Assembly (NCBI GenBank): GCA_029050995.1
Contig: JAIDLO010000085.1
Coordinates: 1 to 11,664 of the forward strand
Direction: 5' to 3'
From: Eubacterium sp.
GTDB lineage: Bacteria; Bacillota; Clostridia; Oscillospirales; Acutalibacteraceae
DNA: 11,664 nucleotides
In this document: positions 1-7,663 of the stretch, one piece after another
Layout: every line of letters begins with the position of its first letter
How positions within the stretch are numbered: position 1 is the stretch's first letter
Notes under the pieces: model-generated
Databases searched by the model: none
What the model saw: only the letters and a program-made list of their open reading frames with translations
Told to the model about the DNA's origin: nothing
Program-made: the position numbers and the translations under genes

Positions 1-37
1 AAAGAGAACAAAATGTTATCATTTTTTTATGATTTTA

Positions 38-1213
38 TTAACTATATTTATATTTAATAACTCTGATGCTGATAACGCCGTCGATCTTCTTGATATCATC
101 AACAACATTTTCAGGGATATCGCTGTCTGCATCAATGATGCTATATGCGATTTCGCCGCGATTCTTATCCTCAAAGTTTGCAATGTTGATGCCGTCCTTG
201 CTGATTGTATCTGTAATGGTTGCAATCATATTCGGCTGATTCTTATGGATAACCGTAATTCTTGCAACACCGCATTTTGCTGAAGAAACAGCAGGCATAT
301 TAACGGAATTCTTGATATTACCGTTTTCAAGGAAATCAATAAGCTCCATAGCGCCCATTGATGCGCAGTTTTCTTCACTTTCCGGTGTTGAAGCACCAAG
401 ATGCGGAAGCGCGATAACGCCGTCAATATCTATTAAATCTGCTGATGGGAAATCTGTTACATAAGCAGCCATTCTGCCGTCTTCAAGAGCAGCAACAACA
501 TCTGCGCTGTTTGCAAGATCGCCGCGAGCAAAATTAAGAATTCTTACTGTATCCTTCATCTTATCAATATTTGCCTTGCAGATAAGCTCTTTTGTTTCCG
601 GTGTAAGCGGAACATGAACTGTAACATAATCTGCAACAGGGAAAATTTCATCAAGATTATTATTAACAGTAACTTCCTTTTTAAGTGTTTCAGCCAATTC
701 TGCTGTAAGGAACGGATCATAGCCGATAACAGTCATACCAAGGTCAACTGCTGCATTTGCAACAAGTCTGCCGATAGCACCAAGACCGATAACAGCAAGT
801 GTTTTTCCCTTGATTTCCGGACCAGCAAAAGCACTCTTGCCCTTTTCAACACTCTTGCTTACATTTTCATCATTCTTGATTGTTTTGCACCAATCGATAG
901 CCTTTGTAATCTTACGGCTTGAAAGAAGAAGTCCGCAAACAACAAGCTCTTTAACAGCATTTGCATTTGCACCGGGTGTATTGAAAACAACAATACCCTG
1001 TTCTGTGCAATCTGCAACAGGAATATTGTTTACACCTGCGCCTGCTCTTGCGATTGCAAGAAGAGATTCAGGCATTTCCATTTCATGCATAGATGCTGAA
1101 CGAACCATAATTGCATCCGGATTTTCAACAGCATCGCCGCAGGTATATTTATCTGTATCAAACTTTGAGATACCGACATTTGAGATTTTATTTAAGGTTT
1201 TGATATTAAACAT
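38..1213 (-). CDS. serA: D-3-phosphoglycerate dehydrogenase with C-terminal ACT domain
   Basis: This enzyme oxidises 3-phosphoglycerate to 3-phosphohydroxypyruvate with NAD, the first step of serine synthesis in the cytoplasm. The 391-residue protein has the D-isomer hydroxyacid dehydrogenase layout: the NAD-binding GLGAIG at 143-148 followed by YDPF, the catalytic arginine in NFARG (Arg230), and the catalytic histidine in PHLGAST (His271). An ACT domain fills about 315-391, which fits feedback control by serine (inferred). Length matches the short SerA class. The usual catalytic glutamate (DVFxxEP) is not evident; the local sequence is TDFPSAD, with only Asp254 and Asp259 nearby. The ATG overlaps the serC stop by one base (TAATG), and an AGGAGG site lies inside the end of serC at 1224-1229, so the two are translationally coupled. 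No serB is visible. Confidence 0.95.
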   Translation of the reverse strand: MFNIKTLNKISNVGISKFDTDKYTCGDAVENPDAIMVRSASMHEMEMPESLLAIARAGAGVNNIPVADCTEQGIVVFNTPGANANAVKELVVCGLLLSSRKITKAIDWCKTIKNDENVSKSVEKGKSAFAGPEIKGKTLAVIGLGAIGRLVANAAVDLGMTVIGYDPFLTAELAETLKKEVTVNNNLDEIFPVADYVTVHVPLTPETKELICKANIDKMKDTVRILNFARGDLANSADVVAALEDGRMAAYVTDFPSADLIDIDGVIALPHLGASTPESEENCASMGAMELIDFLENGNIKNSVNMPAVSSAKCGVARITVIHKNQPNMIATITDTISKDGINIANFEDKNRGEIAYSIIDADSDIPENVVDDIKKIDGVISIRVIKYKYS

Positions 1214-2298
1214 TATTTATTATCCTCCTCAAATTTCTTCATAAACGCAACAAGCTTTTCAACACCTTCGATTGGCATAGCATTGTAGATAGAAGCTCTC
1301 ATACCGCCAACGCTTCTGTGACCCTTAAGGTTAACAAAGCCTGCTTCTGTTGCTTCCTTGATGAATTTAGCGTTAAGCTCATCACTGTCTGTTACGAAAG
1401 GAACATTCATAAGTGAACGGTCCTCCGGAACAACTGTGCCCTTGAACATTTCGCTGCTGTCAAGGAAATCATAAAGAACCTTTGCTTTCTTTTCATTATA
1501 TTCCTTAAGTCCCTCAAGACCGCCGAAGGTTTCCTTAATCCAGTCAAGAACAAGCTTGCAGATATAAATTGTCCAGCAAGGAGGTGTGTTGTAAAGTGAA
1601 TCAGCATCTGCCTGAACTTTATAGTCCATCATAACAGGGCAGATATCTCTTGCATTGCCGAGAAGATCTTCACGGATGATTGCAACAACAAGACCAGCAG
1701 GTGCAACATTCTTCTGTGCACCGAAATAAACAACGCCGAATTTTGAAATATCAAGCGGCTCTGAAAGTGCGCATGAAGATACATCGGCAATAAGAACCTT
1801 ATCTCCAACAGGAGGAAGCTCTTTATAAACTGTTCCGTAAATTGTGTTGTTCAGGCAGATATAAACATAATCTGCATCTTCTCTGAAATCTTCAGGCTTT
1901 GTTTTTGGAATATAGCTGAAGGTTTTATCTGCTGATGAAGCAACAGCTTTAGCATCGCCGTATTTCTGAGCTTCCTGATAAGCCTTTTTAGCCCACTGAC
2001 CAGTAATGATATAATCAGCCTTGCCTGAGCCGTTCATAAAGTTGAGCGGAATAGCTGAAAACTGAGCAGATGCACCGCCCTGAAGGAATAATACCTTGTA
2101 GTTATCAGGGATTTTGTAAAGCTCACGCATAAGAGCCTCAGCTTCCTTGATGATTTCGTCAAATACTTTTGAACGGTGGCTCATTTCCATAACGGACTGA
2201 CCTGAGCCCTTATAGTCAAGAATCTCTGCTCCTGCCTTTTCAAGAACAGATACAGGAAGTGTTGACGGACCTGCACTGAAATTATAAACTCTTGCCAT
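1213..2298 (-). CDS. serC: Phosphoserine aminotransferase
   Basis: This PLP enzyme converts 3-phosphohydroxypyruvate and glutamate to phosphoserine and 2-oxoglutarate, the second step of serine synthesis; the family also serves vitamin B6 synthesis in some bacteria. The 361-residue protein shows the family N-terminus NFSAGPSTLP, the phosphate-binding GGAS at 74-77, the aspartate of LIADVSS near 172, and the PLP lysine in FGAQKN (Lys196). The C-terminal GGMRASIYNA is also typical. It is full length. The start is fixed by a GAGAGG site at 2307-2312 and agrees with the conserved MARVYNFSAGP start. It is the first gene of a serC-serA operon with a strong promoter just upstream. Gene order serC before serA is common in Clostridia. 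Confidence 0.96.
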   Translation of the reverse strand: MARVYNFSAGPSTLPVSVLEKAGAEILDYKGSGQSVMEMSHRSKVFDEIIKEAEALMRELYKIPDNYKVLFLQGGASAQFSAIPLNFMNGSGKADYIITGQWAKKAYQEAQKYGDAKAVASSADKTFSYIPKTKPEDFREDADYVYICLNNTIYGTVYKELPPVGDKVLIADVSSCALSEPLDISKFGVVYFGAQKNVAPAGLVVAIIREDLLGNARDICPVMMDYKVQADADSLYNTPPCWTIYICKLVLDWIKETFGGLEGLKEYNEKKAKVLYDFLDSSEMFKGTVVPEDRSLMNVPFVTDSDELNAKFIKEATEAGFVNLKGHRSVGGMRASIYNAMPIEGVEKLVAFMKKFEEDNK

Positions 2299-2364
2299 AA
2301 TAATGTCCTCTCTTTCATAAATATAAATATGTATTAAATTAGCTTTAAAAAAGCGATTAGGTCT

Positions 2365-2392
2365 ATTATACTGTTGTTTATATTTTTGTCAA
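2365..2392 (-). promoter_or_regulatory. SigA-type promoter of serC-serA
   Basis: Reading the minus strand, a perfect TTGACA (-35, 2387-2392) is followed after 16 bases by a perfect TATAAT (-10, 2365-2370). Transcription would start near 2358, giving a leader of about 60 bases. The leader contains a small palindrome, GCTTT-AAA-AAAGC (2342-2354), that could be incidental in AT-rich DNA. No riboswitch or T-box structure is seen. This should be a strong housekeeping promoter. Confidence 0.8.
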
Positions 2393-2490
2393 TGATAATC
2401 TTTAAACTTTGTGATTTTTAACAATAGATTGATAATTAATTAACAATATCGTTTAATTTTTATTCAAATATTGATTAAAAAATGAAAAGC

Positions 2491-2511
2491 GGGCGGAAAT
2501 GGATTCCGCCC
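2491..2511 (-). terminator. Rho-independent terminator after the 2535-3386 gene
   Basis: An 8-bp perfect stem GGGCGGAA / TTCCGCCC closes a 5-base loop. On the minus strand it is followed by the T-rich run GCTTTTCATTTTTT, which suits termination of the gene ending at 2535. The hairpin is followed on the plus strand by CCCCTAC, and a decayed hairpin with the same tail lies at 9490-9512. It may therefore be a dispersed small palindromic repeat that doubles as a terminator. Confidence 0.65.
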
Positions 2512-2534
2512 CTACTGAAATTTGTAATTTTATA

Positions 2535-3386
2535 TTATCTGTTCTGCTGCTGAGCCTGAACAAGCGCACTCTGGAATTTAGACTGTTTCTTTTTCTTTGG
2601 CTTATAAGCAGGTGGGTTGCTCAGCTTTTTGGTATACTTGTTCTTTTTGCCTGTAATCTTGTTTATTTCACGAACAGGACCGCCCATATACTCGCTCATA
2701 TATTCATTTGCAACCGCCATCATTTTCGGATCATTTTTCATTTCGCCGAGGATGGAAACACCGATAATATCCTGAACCTCATTTGTGCCGTCCTCATAAA
2801 CCTCATTCAGCATTTTGAAAAGCTTTTTCTGCTCTGCCTTATCTCCGTTTTTGATTACATCAAGCACCTTTGGTGTACCAATCTCTTTAAAGAAGGTTTC
2901 CGGAAGAAAATCGCCGTAATCAACAATATTCTGTTTGATATCATCCTTGAATTCAGGATAAAGCACACCGAAACGGTTTGCAAGAGAATCGACATCATAG
3001 CTGATCAGTCCGCTCTTTGCCTTTCCTCTTGAAATACCCTTCGGCATTTTTACGCTGTCAAGATTTGCTTTTTTCTTTTCTGCAAAAAGAGGCTTGATTT
3101 CATAGGCTGTTTCATTTGCAGTTGAACGGCAGTCACGCTCGTCTACCCTGTCCAGCTCAAATAAAGATTTTGAAACATTCTTGAATTCCGTTTCGTTTCC
3201 GTCATCCTCAAATGCATATTCGGTTGATAAAACATTTGCCTCTGTATCATAAGAAAGGCGGTAAATTCCTTTATTGCCTTTAAAGGTTAATGTTTCATCC
3301 TCTGTATTAACCTTGGAAAAACCAAGCTCCTTGTTTGTATCTGCAAGATATTTTTCTATAATTTTATAGGCTTCAATGAGTTCCAT
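2535..3386 (-). CDS. Uncharacterised cytoplasmic protein with basic C-terminal tail
   Basis: I do not recognise this 283-residue protein with confidence. It has no signal peptide and no membrane segment. Residues 1-80 look like a small alpha/beta domain (helix, then alternating strands around TLTFKGNKGIYRLSYD). Residues 80-125 are charged and linker-like. Residues 130-235 are mostly helical and include YPEFKDDI, DYGDFLPETFF and GTNEVQDIIGVSILGEM. That last part is reminiscent of helical immunity-type domains such as DUF7674, but this is from memory and tentative. Residues 246-283 are very basic (KKKNKYTKK, KPKKKKQSK) and end in a Gln-rich tail, which could contact nucleic acid or acidic partners. 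The start is supported by an AGGAGA site and a clear promoter. It is monocistronic. Confidence 0.85.
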   Translation of the reverse strand: MELIEAYKIIEKYLADTNKELGFSKVNTEDETLTFKGNKGIYRLSYDTEANVLSTEYAFEDDGNETEFKNVSKSLFELDRVDERDCRSTANETAYEIKPLFAEKKKANLDSVKMPKGISRGKAKSGLISYDVDSLANRFGVLYPEFKDDIKQNIVDYGDFLPETFFKEIGTPKVLDVIKNGDKAEQKKLFKMLNEVYEDGTNEVQDIIGVSILGEMKNDPKMMAVANEYMSEYMGGPVREINKITGKKNKYTKKLSNPPAYKPKKKKQSKFQSALVQAQQQNR

Positions 3387-3425
3387 AAAACTTCTCTCCT
3401 GTGTCTATTGTTATATGTGAATAGT

Positions 3426-3455
3426 ATTATAGCACAATAAAATACAGTTTGTCAC
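3426..3455 (-). promoter_or_regulatory. Promoter of the 2535-3386 gene
   Basis: On the minus strand, GTGACA (-35, 3450-3455) is separated by 18 bases from a perfect TATAAT (-10, 3426-3431). The -10 is preceded by TGC, so it is of the extended TGn type. It drives the uncharacterised gene and is divergent from the ddl promoter, with about 60 bases between the two -10 elements. Confidence 0.7.
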
Positions 3456-3487
3456 TATATATTTTTAAAATATAGTTCCTAATTATA

Positions 3488-3516
3488 TTGAATTGCAGAA
3501 TTTAATATGATACAAT
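3488..3516 (+). promoter_or_regulatory. Promoter of the ddl-murI-DUF1934-argS operon
   Basis: TTGAAT (-35, 3488-3493), a 17-base spacer and TACAAT (-10, 3511-3516) preceded by TGA form an extended -10 promoter. Start of transcription would fall near 3523, leaving a leader of about 24 bases with an AGAGG ribosome site (3531-3535) before the ATG at 3547. The leader is too short for an attenuator. Confidence 0.7.
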
Positions 3517-3546
3517 ATTATGAATATTTAAGAGGTGAATACTGAA

Positions 3547-4614
3547 ATGAGCAAAAAAACAATAGCTATTCTTTTCGGTGGGGTGTCTTCAGAGCATGAT
3601 ATAAGCACCATTTCCGCAAAGTGTATTCTTTCAAATATCAATAAAGAAAAATATAATCTTGTGCTTCTCGGCATTACAAAAAGCGGAGAATGGTTTTTAT
3701 TTGATGATGACATCAATCTTCTTCCGAATGATGCATGGCTGAACTCAAAAAGTCTTAAAAAGGCATTTATTTCTCCTGACACCGCAGTGCACGGAATCGT
3801 AACCGAGGACGGAGAGCAGATTTTCGTTGATGCCGTTTTCCCTGTGCTTCACGGCAAAAACGGAGAGGACGGAACTGTTCAGGGGCTTTTCCAGCTTGCG
3901 CAGATTCCTTTTGTTGGCTGTGATGCAACCTCTTCGGGCGTTTGTATGGATAAGGAAATAACAAATGCTGTTCTTGATGCAGTTGGAATCAAGCAGGCAA
4001 AATGGGCTGCTTTTTCAGAATATGAATACAGAAAAAATCCCGATAAATACATAAATGCGGCAATTGAAAAGCTTTCTCTTCCGATTTTTGTTAAGCCTGC
4101 AAATGCAGGTTCCTCCGTTGGTATCTCCAAAGCAACAGATGCAGAAGAACTGAAAAACGGAATTGATATTGCGTTTAAGGAAGATAAAAAGGTTGTTTTA
4201 GAAGAATTTATAGAGGGCAACGAGGTTGAATGTGCCGTGCTCGGCAATGAAGAGCCTGTTGCTGCCGAGGTTGGCGAAATTCTTGCTGCTGCCGAATTCT
4301 ATGATTTTGATGCAAAATACAATAATCCGCAGTCACAAACCGTTATCCCTGCAAGGCTTTCCGATGAAAAGCGCAATACAATAAGAGAAACAGCGCTTAT
4401 TGCTTATAAAGCACTCGGCTGTGAGGGACTTTCAAGAGTAGATTTCTTCGTAAGAAAAGATAACGGCGATATACTTTTAAATGAGATAAACACGATACCG
4501 GGTCAGACTCCGATCAGTATGTATCCAAAGCTTTTTGAAGCAGTTGGTGTTTCCTATGCTGAGCTTATAGACAAATTGATTGAGCTTGCACTTGCAAGAG
4601 GAGGAAAAATTTAA
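3547..4614 (+). CDS. ddl: D-alanine--D-alanine ligase
   Basis: This ATP-grasp enzyme joins two D-alanines to make the dipeptide that ends the peptidoglycan stem peptide. The 355-residue protein has an N-terminal AILFGGVSSEHDIS with Glu16, the ATP-binding KPANAGSSVGISK (183-195), the omega-loop FYDFDAKY (251-258), and the metal and phosphate ligands in NEINTIPGQTPISMYPKL (312-329). Keeping DAKY points to normal D-Ala-D-Ala specificity rather than the D-lactate type (inference). I chose ATG 3547 because it lies 11 bases after the AGAGG site. An in-frame GTG at 3535 would overlap that site and add four non-conserved residues. The stop overlaps the murI start by one base. Confidence 0.95.
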   Translation: MSKKTIAILFGGVSSEHDISTISAKCILSNINKEKYNLVLLGITKSGEWFLFDDDINLLPNDAWLNSKSLKKAFISPDTAVHGIVTEDGEQIFVDAVFPVLHGKNGEDGTVQGLFQLAQIPFVGCDATSSGVCMDKEITNAVLDAVGIKQAKWAAFSEYEYRKNPDKYINAAIEKLSLPIFVKPANAGSSVGISKATDAEELKNGIDIAFKEDKKVVLEEFIEGNEVECAVLGNEEPVAAEVGEILAAAEFYDFDAKYNNPQSQTVIPARLSDEKRNTIRETALIAYKALGCEGLSRVDFFVRKDNGDILLNEINTIPGQTPISMYPKLFEAVGVSYAELIDKLIELALARGGKI

Positions 4615-5420
4615 TGGATAAAAGACCAATCGGTATATTTGATTCAGGGCTCGGCGGTCTTTCAGCTGTTAAGGCAGCATTAAAGCATATGCCGAATGAA
4701 AACATTGTTTATTTCGGCGATACCCAGCGTGTGCCTTATGGCTCAAGAAGTGAAGAAACAATTGAAAGCTTTGCGGCAGAGGATATTGCTTTTCTTGAAA
4801 AGTTCAACTGCAAGCTGATTATGGCAGCCTGCGGAACAGTGTCCTCCGTTGCAGTAAATGCAACCTCAAAAATCAAAGAGCCGTTCATCGGTGTTGTTAA
4901 GCCCTCCTGCAAGGCGGCAGTTACAGCAACACGAAACGGCAGAATCGGCGTTATGGCAACGGCTGCTTCAATCAACAGCGGCGCTTACACAAGAGAAATT
5001 CAAAAACTAAATCCGTCCGCTCAGGTTTTCGGCGTTGCATGCCCCGTGCTTGTTTCGCTTGTTGAAAACGATTGGATTGACGAGGACGATACCATTACAA
5101 AGGAAATCATAAAAAGATATGTTTCATCGCTTCTTGATGACGGCGTTGACACAATTATACTTGGCTGTACACATTTTCCGCATTTATCGTCTATCATCCA
5201 AAGCGTTGTAGGCGATGATGTTGTTCTTATAGATAGCGGCAAGGAAGCCATTTTGGAAGCAAAACGGCTGATTGAAGAGAATGCTATGGAAAATGACGAA
5301 GAAAAAGGCGAAGCACATTACTTTGTTTCCGATAAAACGCAGAATTTTTCAAATATAGCAAAAACCCTGCTTGGTGTTGATATTTCAGATAAGGTTGAAT
5401 ACAGAAATATAACGGAATAA
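4614..5420 (+). CDS. murI: Glutamate racemase, atypical active-site variant
   Basis: Glutamate racemase makes D-glutamate for MurD in the peptidoglycan pathway. The 268-residue protein shows GIFDSGLGGLS with Asp10 and Ser11, YFGDTQRVPYGSRS (33-46), and the second catalytic cysteine in LGCTHFPH (Cys185, Thr186, His187). The first catalytic cysteine lies in AACGTVSS (Cys73), where the family normally has CNT, so the asparagine that contacts substrate in solved structures is glycine here. The usual GVIEPGA is also changed, to GVVKPSC (93-99). Both cysteines are present, so the enzyme is probably active, but it belongs to a divergent branch. The start overlaps the ddl stop (TAATG), with AGAGGAGG inside ddl. 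Gene order with ddl fits a shared cell-wall role. Confidence 0.92.
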   Translation: MDKRPIGIFDSGLGGLSAVKAALKHMPNENIVYFGDTQRVPYGSRSEETIESFAAEDIAFLEKFNCKLIMAACGTVSSVAVNATSKIKEPFIGVVKPSCKAAVTATRNGRIGVMATAASINSGAYTREIQKLNPSAQVFGVACPVLVSLVENDWIDEDDTITKEIIKRYVSSLLDDGVDTIILGCTHFPHLSSIIQSVVGDDVVLIDSGKEAILEAKRLIEENAMENDEEKGEAHYFVSDKTQNFSNIAKTLLGVDISDKVEYRNITE

Positions 5421-5422
5421 TT

Positions 5423-5845
5423 ATGGATAAAATACTTTTGAAAATAACAGGCGCACAGCTTGTTGACGGGCAGAAGGATCAGATAGAGCTTACAACAATG
5501 GGAACGCTTCGTGATGACGGCTCTGCCTATATAATCAGATATACAGAAGAGCAGGAACCGCCTATGGCGCCTGTTAAGGTTACAGTAAGAATTCAAAAGG
5601 ATGAAAGCGCCGTTCAGGTTACAAGGTCGGGCGGTTTTGAAAGCTGCCTTATGATTGAAAAAGCAAAGCGAAATCAATGCAATTATGATACGGGCTACGG
5701 CAATCTGCTAATGGGCATTTACGGCAGACTCATTGATACCGATGTCCAATCAGAAAATGGAAGCTTTGCTTTTGGATATGACATTGATATAAACGGTGCA
5801 GTAACCTCCAAAAATACTGTAAATATGGAATATACTATAAAATAA
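5423..5845 (+). CDS. DUF1934 (YwiB-like) beta-barrel protein
   Basis: This 140-residue protein fits the DUF1934 family, whose Bacillus member YwiB is also encoded just before argS; its biochemical role is not known. It is almost all beta strand: KITGAQLVDGQKDQIELTTMGTL, YIIRYTEEQE, KVTVRIQKDESAVQVTRSGG and FAFGYDIDINGAV are repeated hydrophobic-polar strands of a small barrel. There is no signal peptide, so it is cytoplasmic. It starts 2 bases after the murI stop with only a weak GGA site, so translation is likely coupled to murI. It ends 12 bases before argS. The conserved link to argS hints at a role near translation or arginine, but nothing in the sequence shows this. Confidence 0.88.
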   Translation: MDKILLKITGAQLVDGQKDQIELTTMGTLRDDGSAYIIRYTEEQEPPMAPVKVTVRIQKDESAVQVTRSGGFESCLMIEKAKRNQCNYDTGYGNLLMGIYGRLIDTDVQSENGSFAFGYDIDINGAVTSKNTVNMEYTIK

Positions 5846-5857
5846 AGGAGAATCAAA

Positions 5858-7546
5858 ATGTCCTTAATCGTTAAAGAAACTCAGCTTGAGTTAAGAAGAA
5901 AAATTATAGAAGCACTCGGCAGAGCAGTTGCAAATGAAGAGCTTCCTGCAGAGCCGATTCCCGATTTTATCATTGAGCGTCCGTCAAACAGTGCAAACGG
6001 AGATTTTTCAACAAATGTTGCTATGGCAGGCGCAAGAGCATTCAAAAAAGCGCCCCGTGCAATTGCCGAAAGCATTGTAAATAATCTTGATTTAGAGGAT
6101 TCCCTTTTCGATAAGGCAGAAATTGCAGGTCCGGGCTTTATTAATTTCTTCCTTTCCCAGCAGTATTACACGGAAATTTTAAAGGATATTGCAAACAAGG
6201 GCGAGGATTACGGTAAATCCGATTTCGGCAAGGGCAAAAAGGTGCTTGTTGAATTCGTTTCCGCAAACCCAACAGGACCTATGCATATCGGAAACGCAAG
6301 AGGCGGCGCAATCGGCGACTGCCTTGCATCTGTTCTTGATTATGCAGGCTATGATGTAAGCCGTGAATTTTATGTTAATGATGCAGGAAATCAGATTGAA
6401 AAATTTGCAACCTCTCTTGAGGTGCGTTATCTTCAGCTTTATAAAGACGGCATTGAAATGCCCGAAGATGCTTACCAGGGCGTTGATATAACCGAGCATG
6501 CAAAGGCATTTTCCGAGGAATTCGGCGACAAATATGTTGATGCTGAAAGTGCAGACAGAAGAAAAGCACTTGTTGATTTTGCGCTTCCTAAGAATATTGC
6601 AGGTCTTGAAAGAGATTTGCTTCAGTACAGAATTAAGTATGACCGTTGGTTTAAGGAAAGCAACCTTCATAATGACGGCTCTGTAACTGAGGTTATAGAC
6701 AAACTTAAATCACTCGGCGTTACCTATGAAAAAGACGGCGCACTTTGGTTTAAAGCAAGTGAATTCGGCAATGATAAGGATATCGTTCTGATCCGTGCAA
6801 ACGGCTTGCCAACCTATATTGTTCCTGATATTGCTTATCATTATAATAAGCTTGTTACAAGAGGAAATGATATTGCTGTTGATGTTCTCGGCGCAGATCA
6901 TCACGGCTATGTTCCAAGAATGAAAGCCGCTTTAACCGCACTCGGCATTGATGCAGACAGATTAAACTGCGTTATTATGCAAATGGTTCGCCTTGTTCGT
7001 GACGGCGAAACAATCAAACTTTCAAAGCGTTCGGGTAAGGCAATCACGCTTACGACTCTGCTTGAGGAAGTACCGATTGATGCGGCAAGATTTTTCTTCA
7101 ATCTTCGTGAGCCGAATTCTCATTTTGATTTCGATTTGGATTTGGCTGCACAGGAAACAAGCCAGAATCCTGTTTACTATGTTCAGTATGCACACGCTCG
7201 AATCTGCTCAATTATTAAGAAAGCAGAAAACGAGGGTGTTACAATCAGAACAGCAACAGATGATGAGCTTAACCTTTTAAACACAAGCGAGGAGCTTGAG
7301 CTGATTCGTCATCTTTCAGGATTAACAGATGAAATTGTAACAGCAGCAAAGGCTTATGACCCTGCAAAAATAACACATTATGTTATTGAGCTTGCAACAC
7401 TTTTCCATAAATTCTACAACGCACAGCGTGTTATGTGTGATGACGAAGGATTGATGCAGGCAAGATTAAATCTTTGCATATCTGTCAAAGATACAATTAA
7501 GAATATTTTAACAATGCTTAAAATTGATGCTCCAACATCAATGTAA
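5858..7546 (+). CDS. argS: Arginyl-tRNA synthetase
   Basis: This class I synthetase charges tRNA-Arg with arginine. The 562-residue protein has the N-terminal tRNA-binding domain typical of ArgRS (about 7-97). The ATP-binding signature is in SANPTGPMHIGNARGG (HIGN 143-146; asparagine at the last position is accepted in the family). The KMSKS-type loop is KLSKRSG (387-393). The C-terminal DALR anticodon-binding domain begins near VYYVQYAHARI (about 439) and runs to the end. Length is normal. The start is set by AAAGGAG at 5844-5850, which overlaps the stop of the preceding gene. It is the last clear member of the ddl operon; the next gene is 117 bases away across a structured gap. Confidence 0.96.
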   Translation: MSLIVKETQLELRRKIIEALGRAVANEELPAEPIPDFIIERPSNSANGDFSTNVAMAGARAFKKAPRAIAESIVNNLDLEDSLFDKAEIAGPGFINFFLSQQYYTEILKDIANKGEDYGKSDFGKGKKVLVEFVSANPTGPMHIGNARGGAIGDCLASVLDYAGYDVSREFYVNDAGNQIEKFATSLEVRYLQLYKDGIEMPEDAYQGVDITEHAKAFSEEFGDKYVDAESADRRKALVDFALPKNIAGLERDLLQYRIKYDRWFKESNLHNDGSVTEVIDKLKSLGVTYEKDGALWFKASEFGNDKDIVLIRANGLPTYIVPDIAYHYNKLVTRGNDIAVDVLGADHHGYVPRMKAALTALGIDADRLNCVIMQMVRLVRDGETIKLSKRSGKAITLTTLLEEVPIDAARFFFNLREPNSHFDFDLDLAAQETSQNPVYYVQYAHARICSIIKKAENEGVTIRTATDDELNLLNTSEELELIRHLSGLTDEIVTAAKAYDPAKITHYVIELATLFHKFYNAQRVMCDDEGLMQARLNLCISVKDTIKNILTMLKIDAPTSM

Positions 7547-7553
7547 TTTTCCG

Positions 7554-7645
7554 GAGTTTGCGAGATAGCGTTGTTCGTTGAATTAAGCATTTAATATCGC
7601 AAACTCAAAACTTGCCGACTTCGGTAAAGAATGCAAACTTCGGTA
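7554..7645 (+). other. Structured leader between argS and the radical SAM gene
   Basis: A 10-bp perfect inverted repeat (GAGTTTGCGA at 7554-7563, TCGCAAACTC at 7597-7606) encloses a 33-base loop. It is followed by a 6-bp hairpin TTGCCG-ACTT-CGGTAA (7612-7627) and two direct copies of ACTTCGGTA (7618-7626 and 7637-7645). The left arm AGTTTGC (7555-7561) could also pair with a second GCAAACT at 7633-7639. No run of T follows the stem, so it is not a normal terminator. It may be a processing site, a regulatory leader or a decayed repeat. No convincing promoter is seen in the gap. Confidence 0.45.
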
Positions 7646-7663
7646 TAAAGAGGTAACTTATAT

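Noticed and set aside
13..37. A small inverted repeat (ATCAT / ATGAT) after the serA stop, as a possible terminator.
   Set aside because: The stem is only 5 A-T-rich pairs around a long A/T loop, too weak to support; the true terminator may lie outside the window.
2342..2354. GCTTT-AAA-AAAGC in the serC leader as an operator.
   Set aside because: It is short, AT-rich and single, with no regulator nearby to tie it to.
3535..3546. GTG at 3535 as the start of ddl.
   Set aside because: It overlaps the AGAGG ribosome site; the ATG at 3547 is well spaced from that site and matches the usual start of the family.
7547..7663. A T-box or ordinary terminator after argS.
   Set aside because: No T-box specifier or conserved T-box sequence is seen, and no T-run follows the 10-bp stem on either strand.
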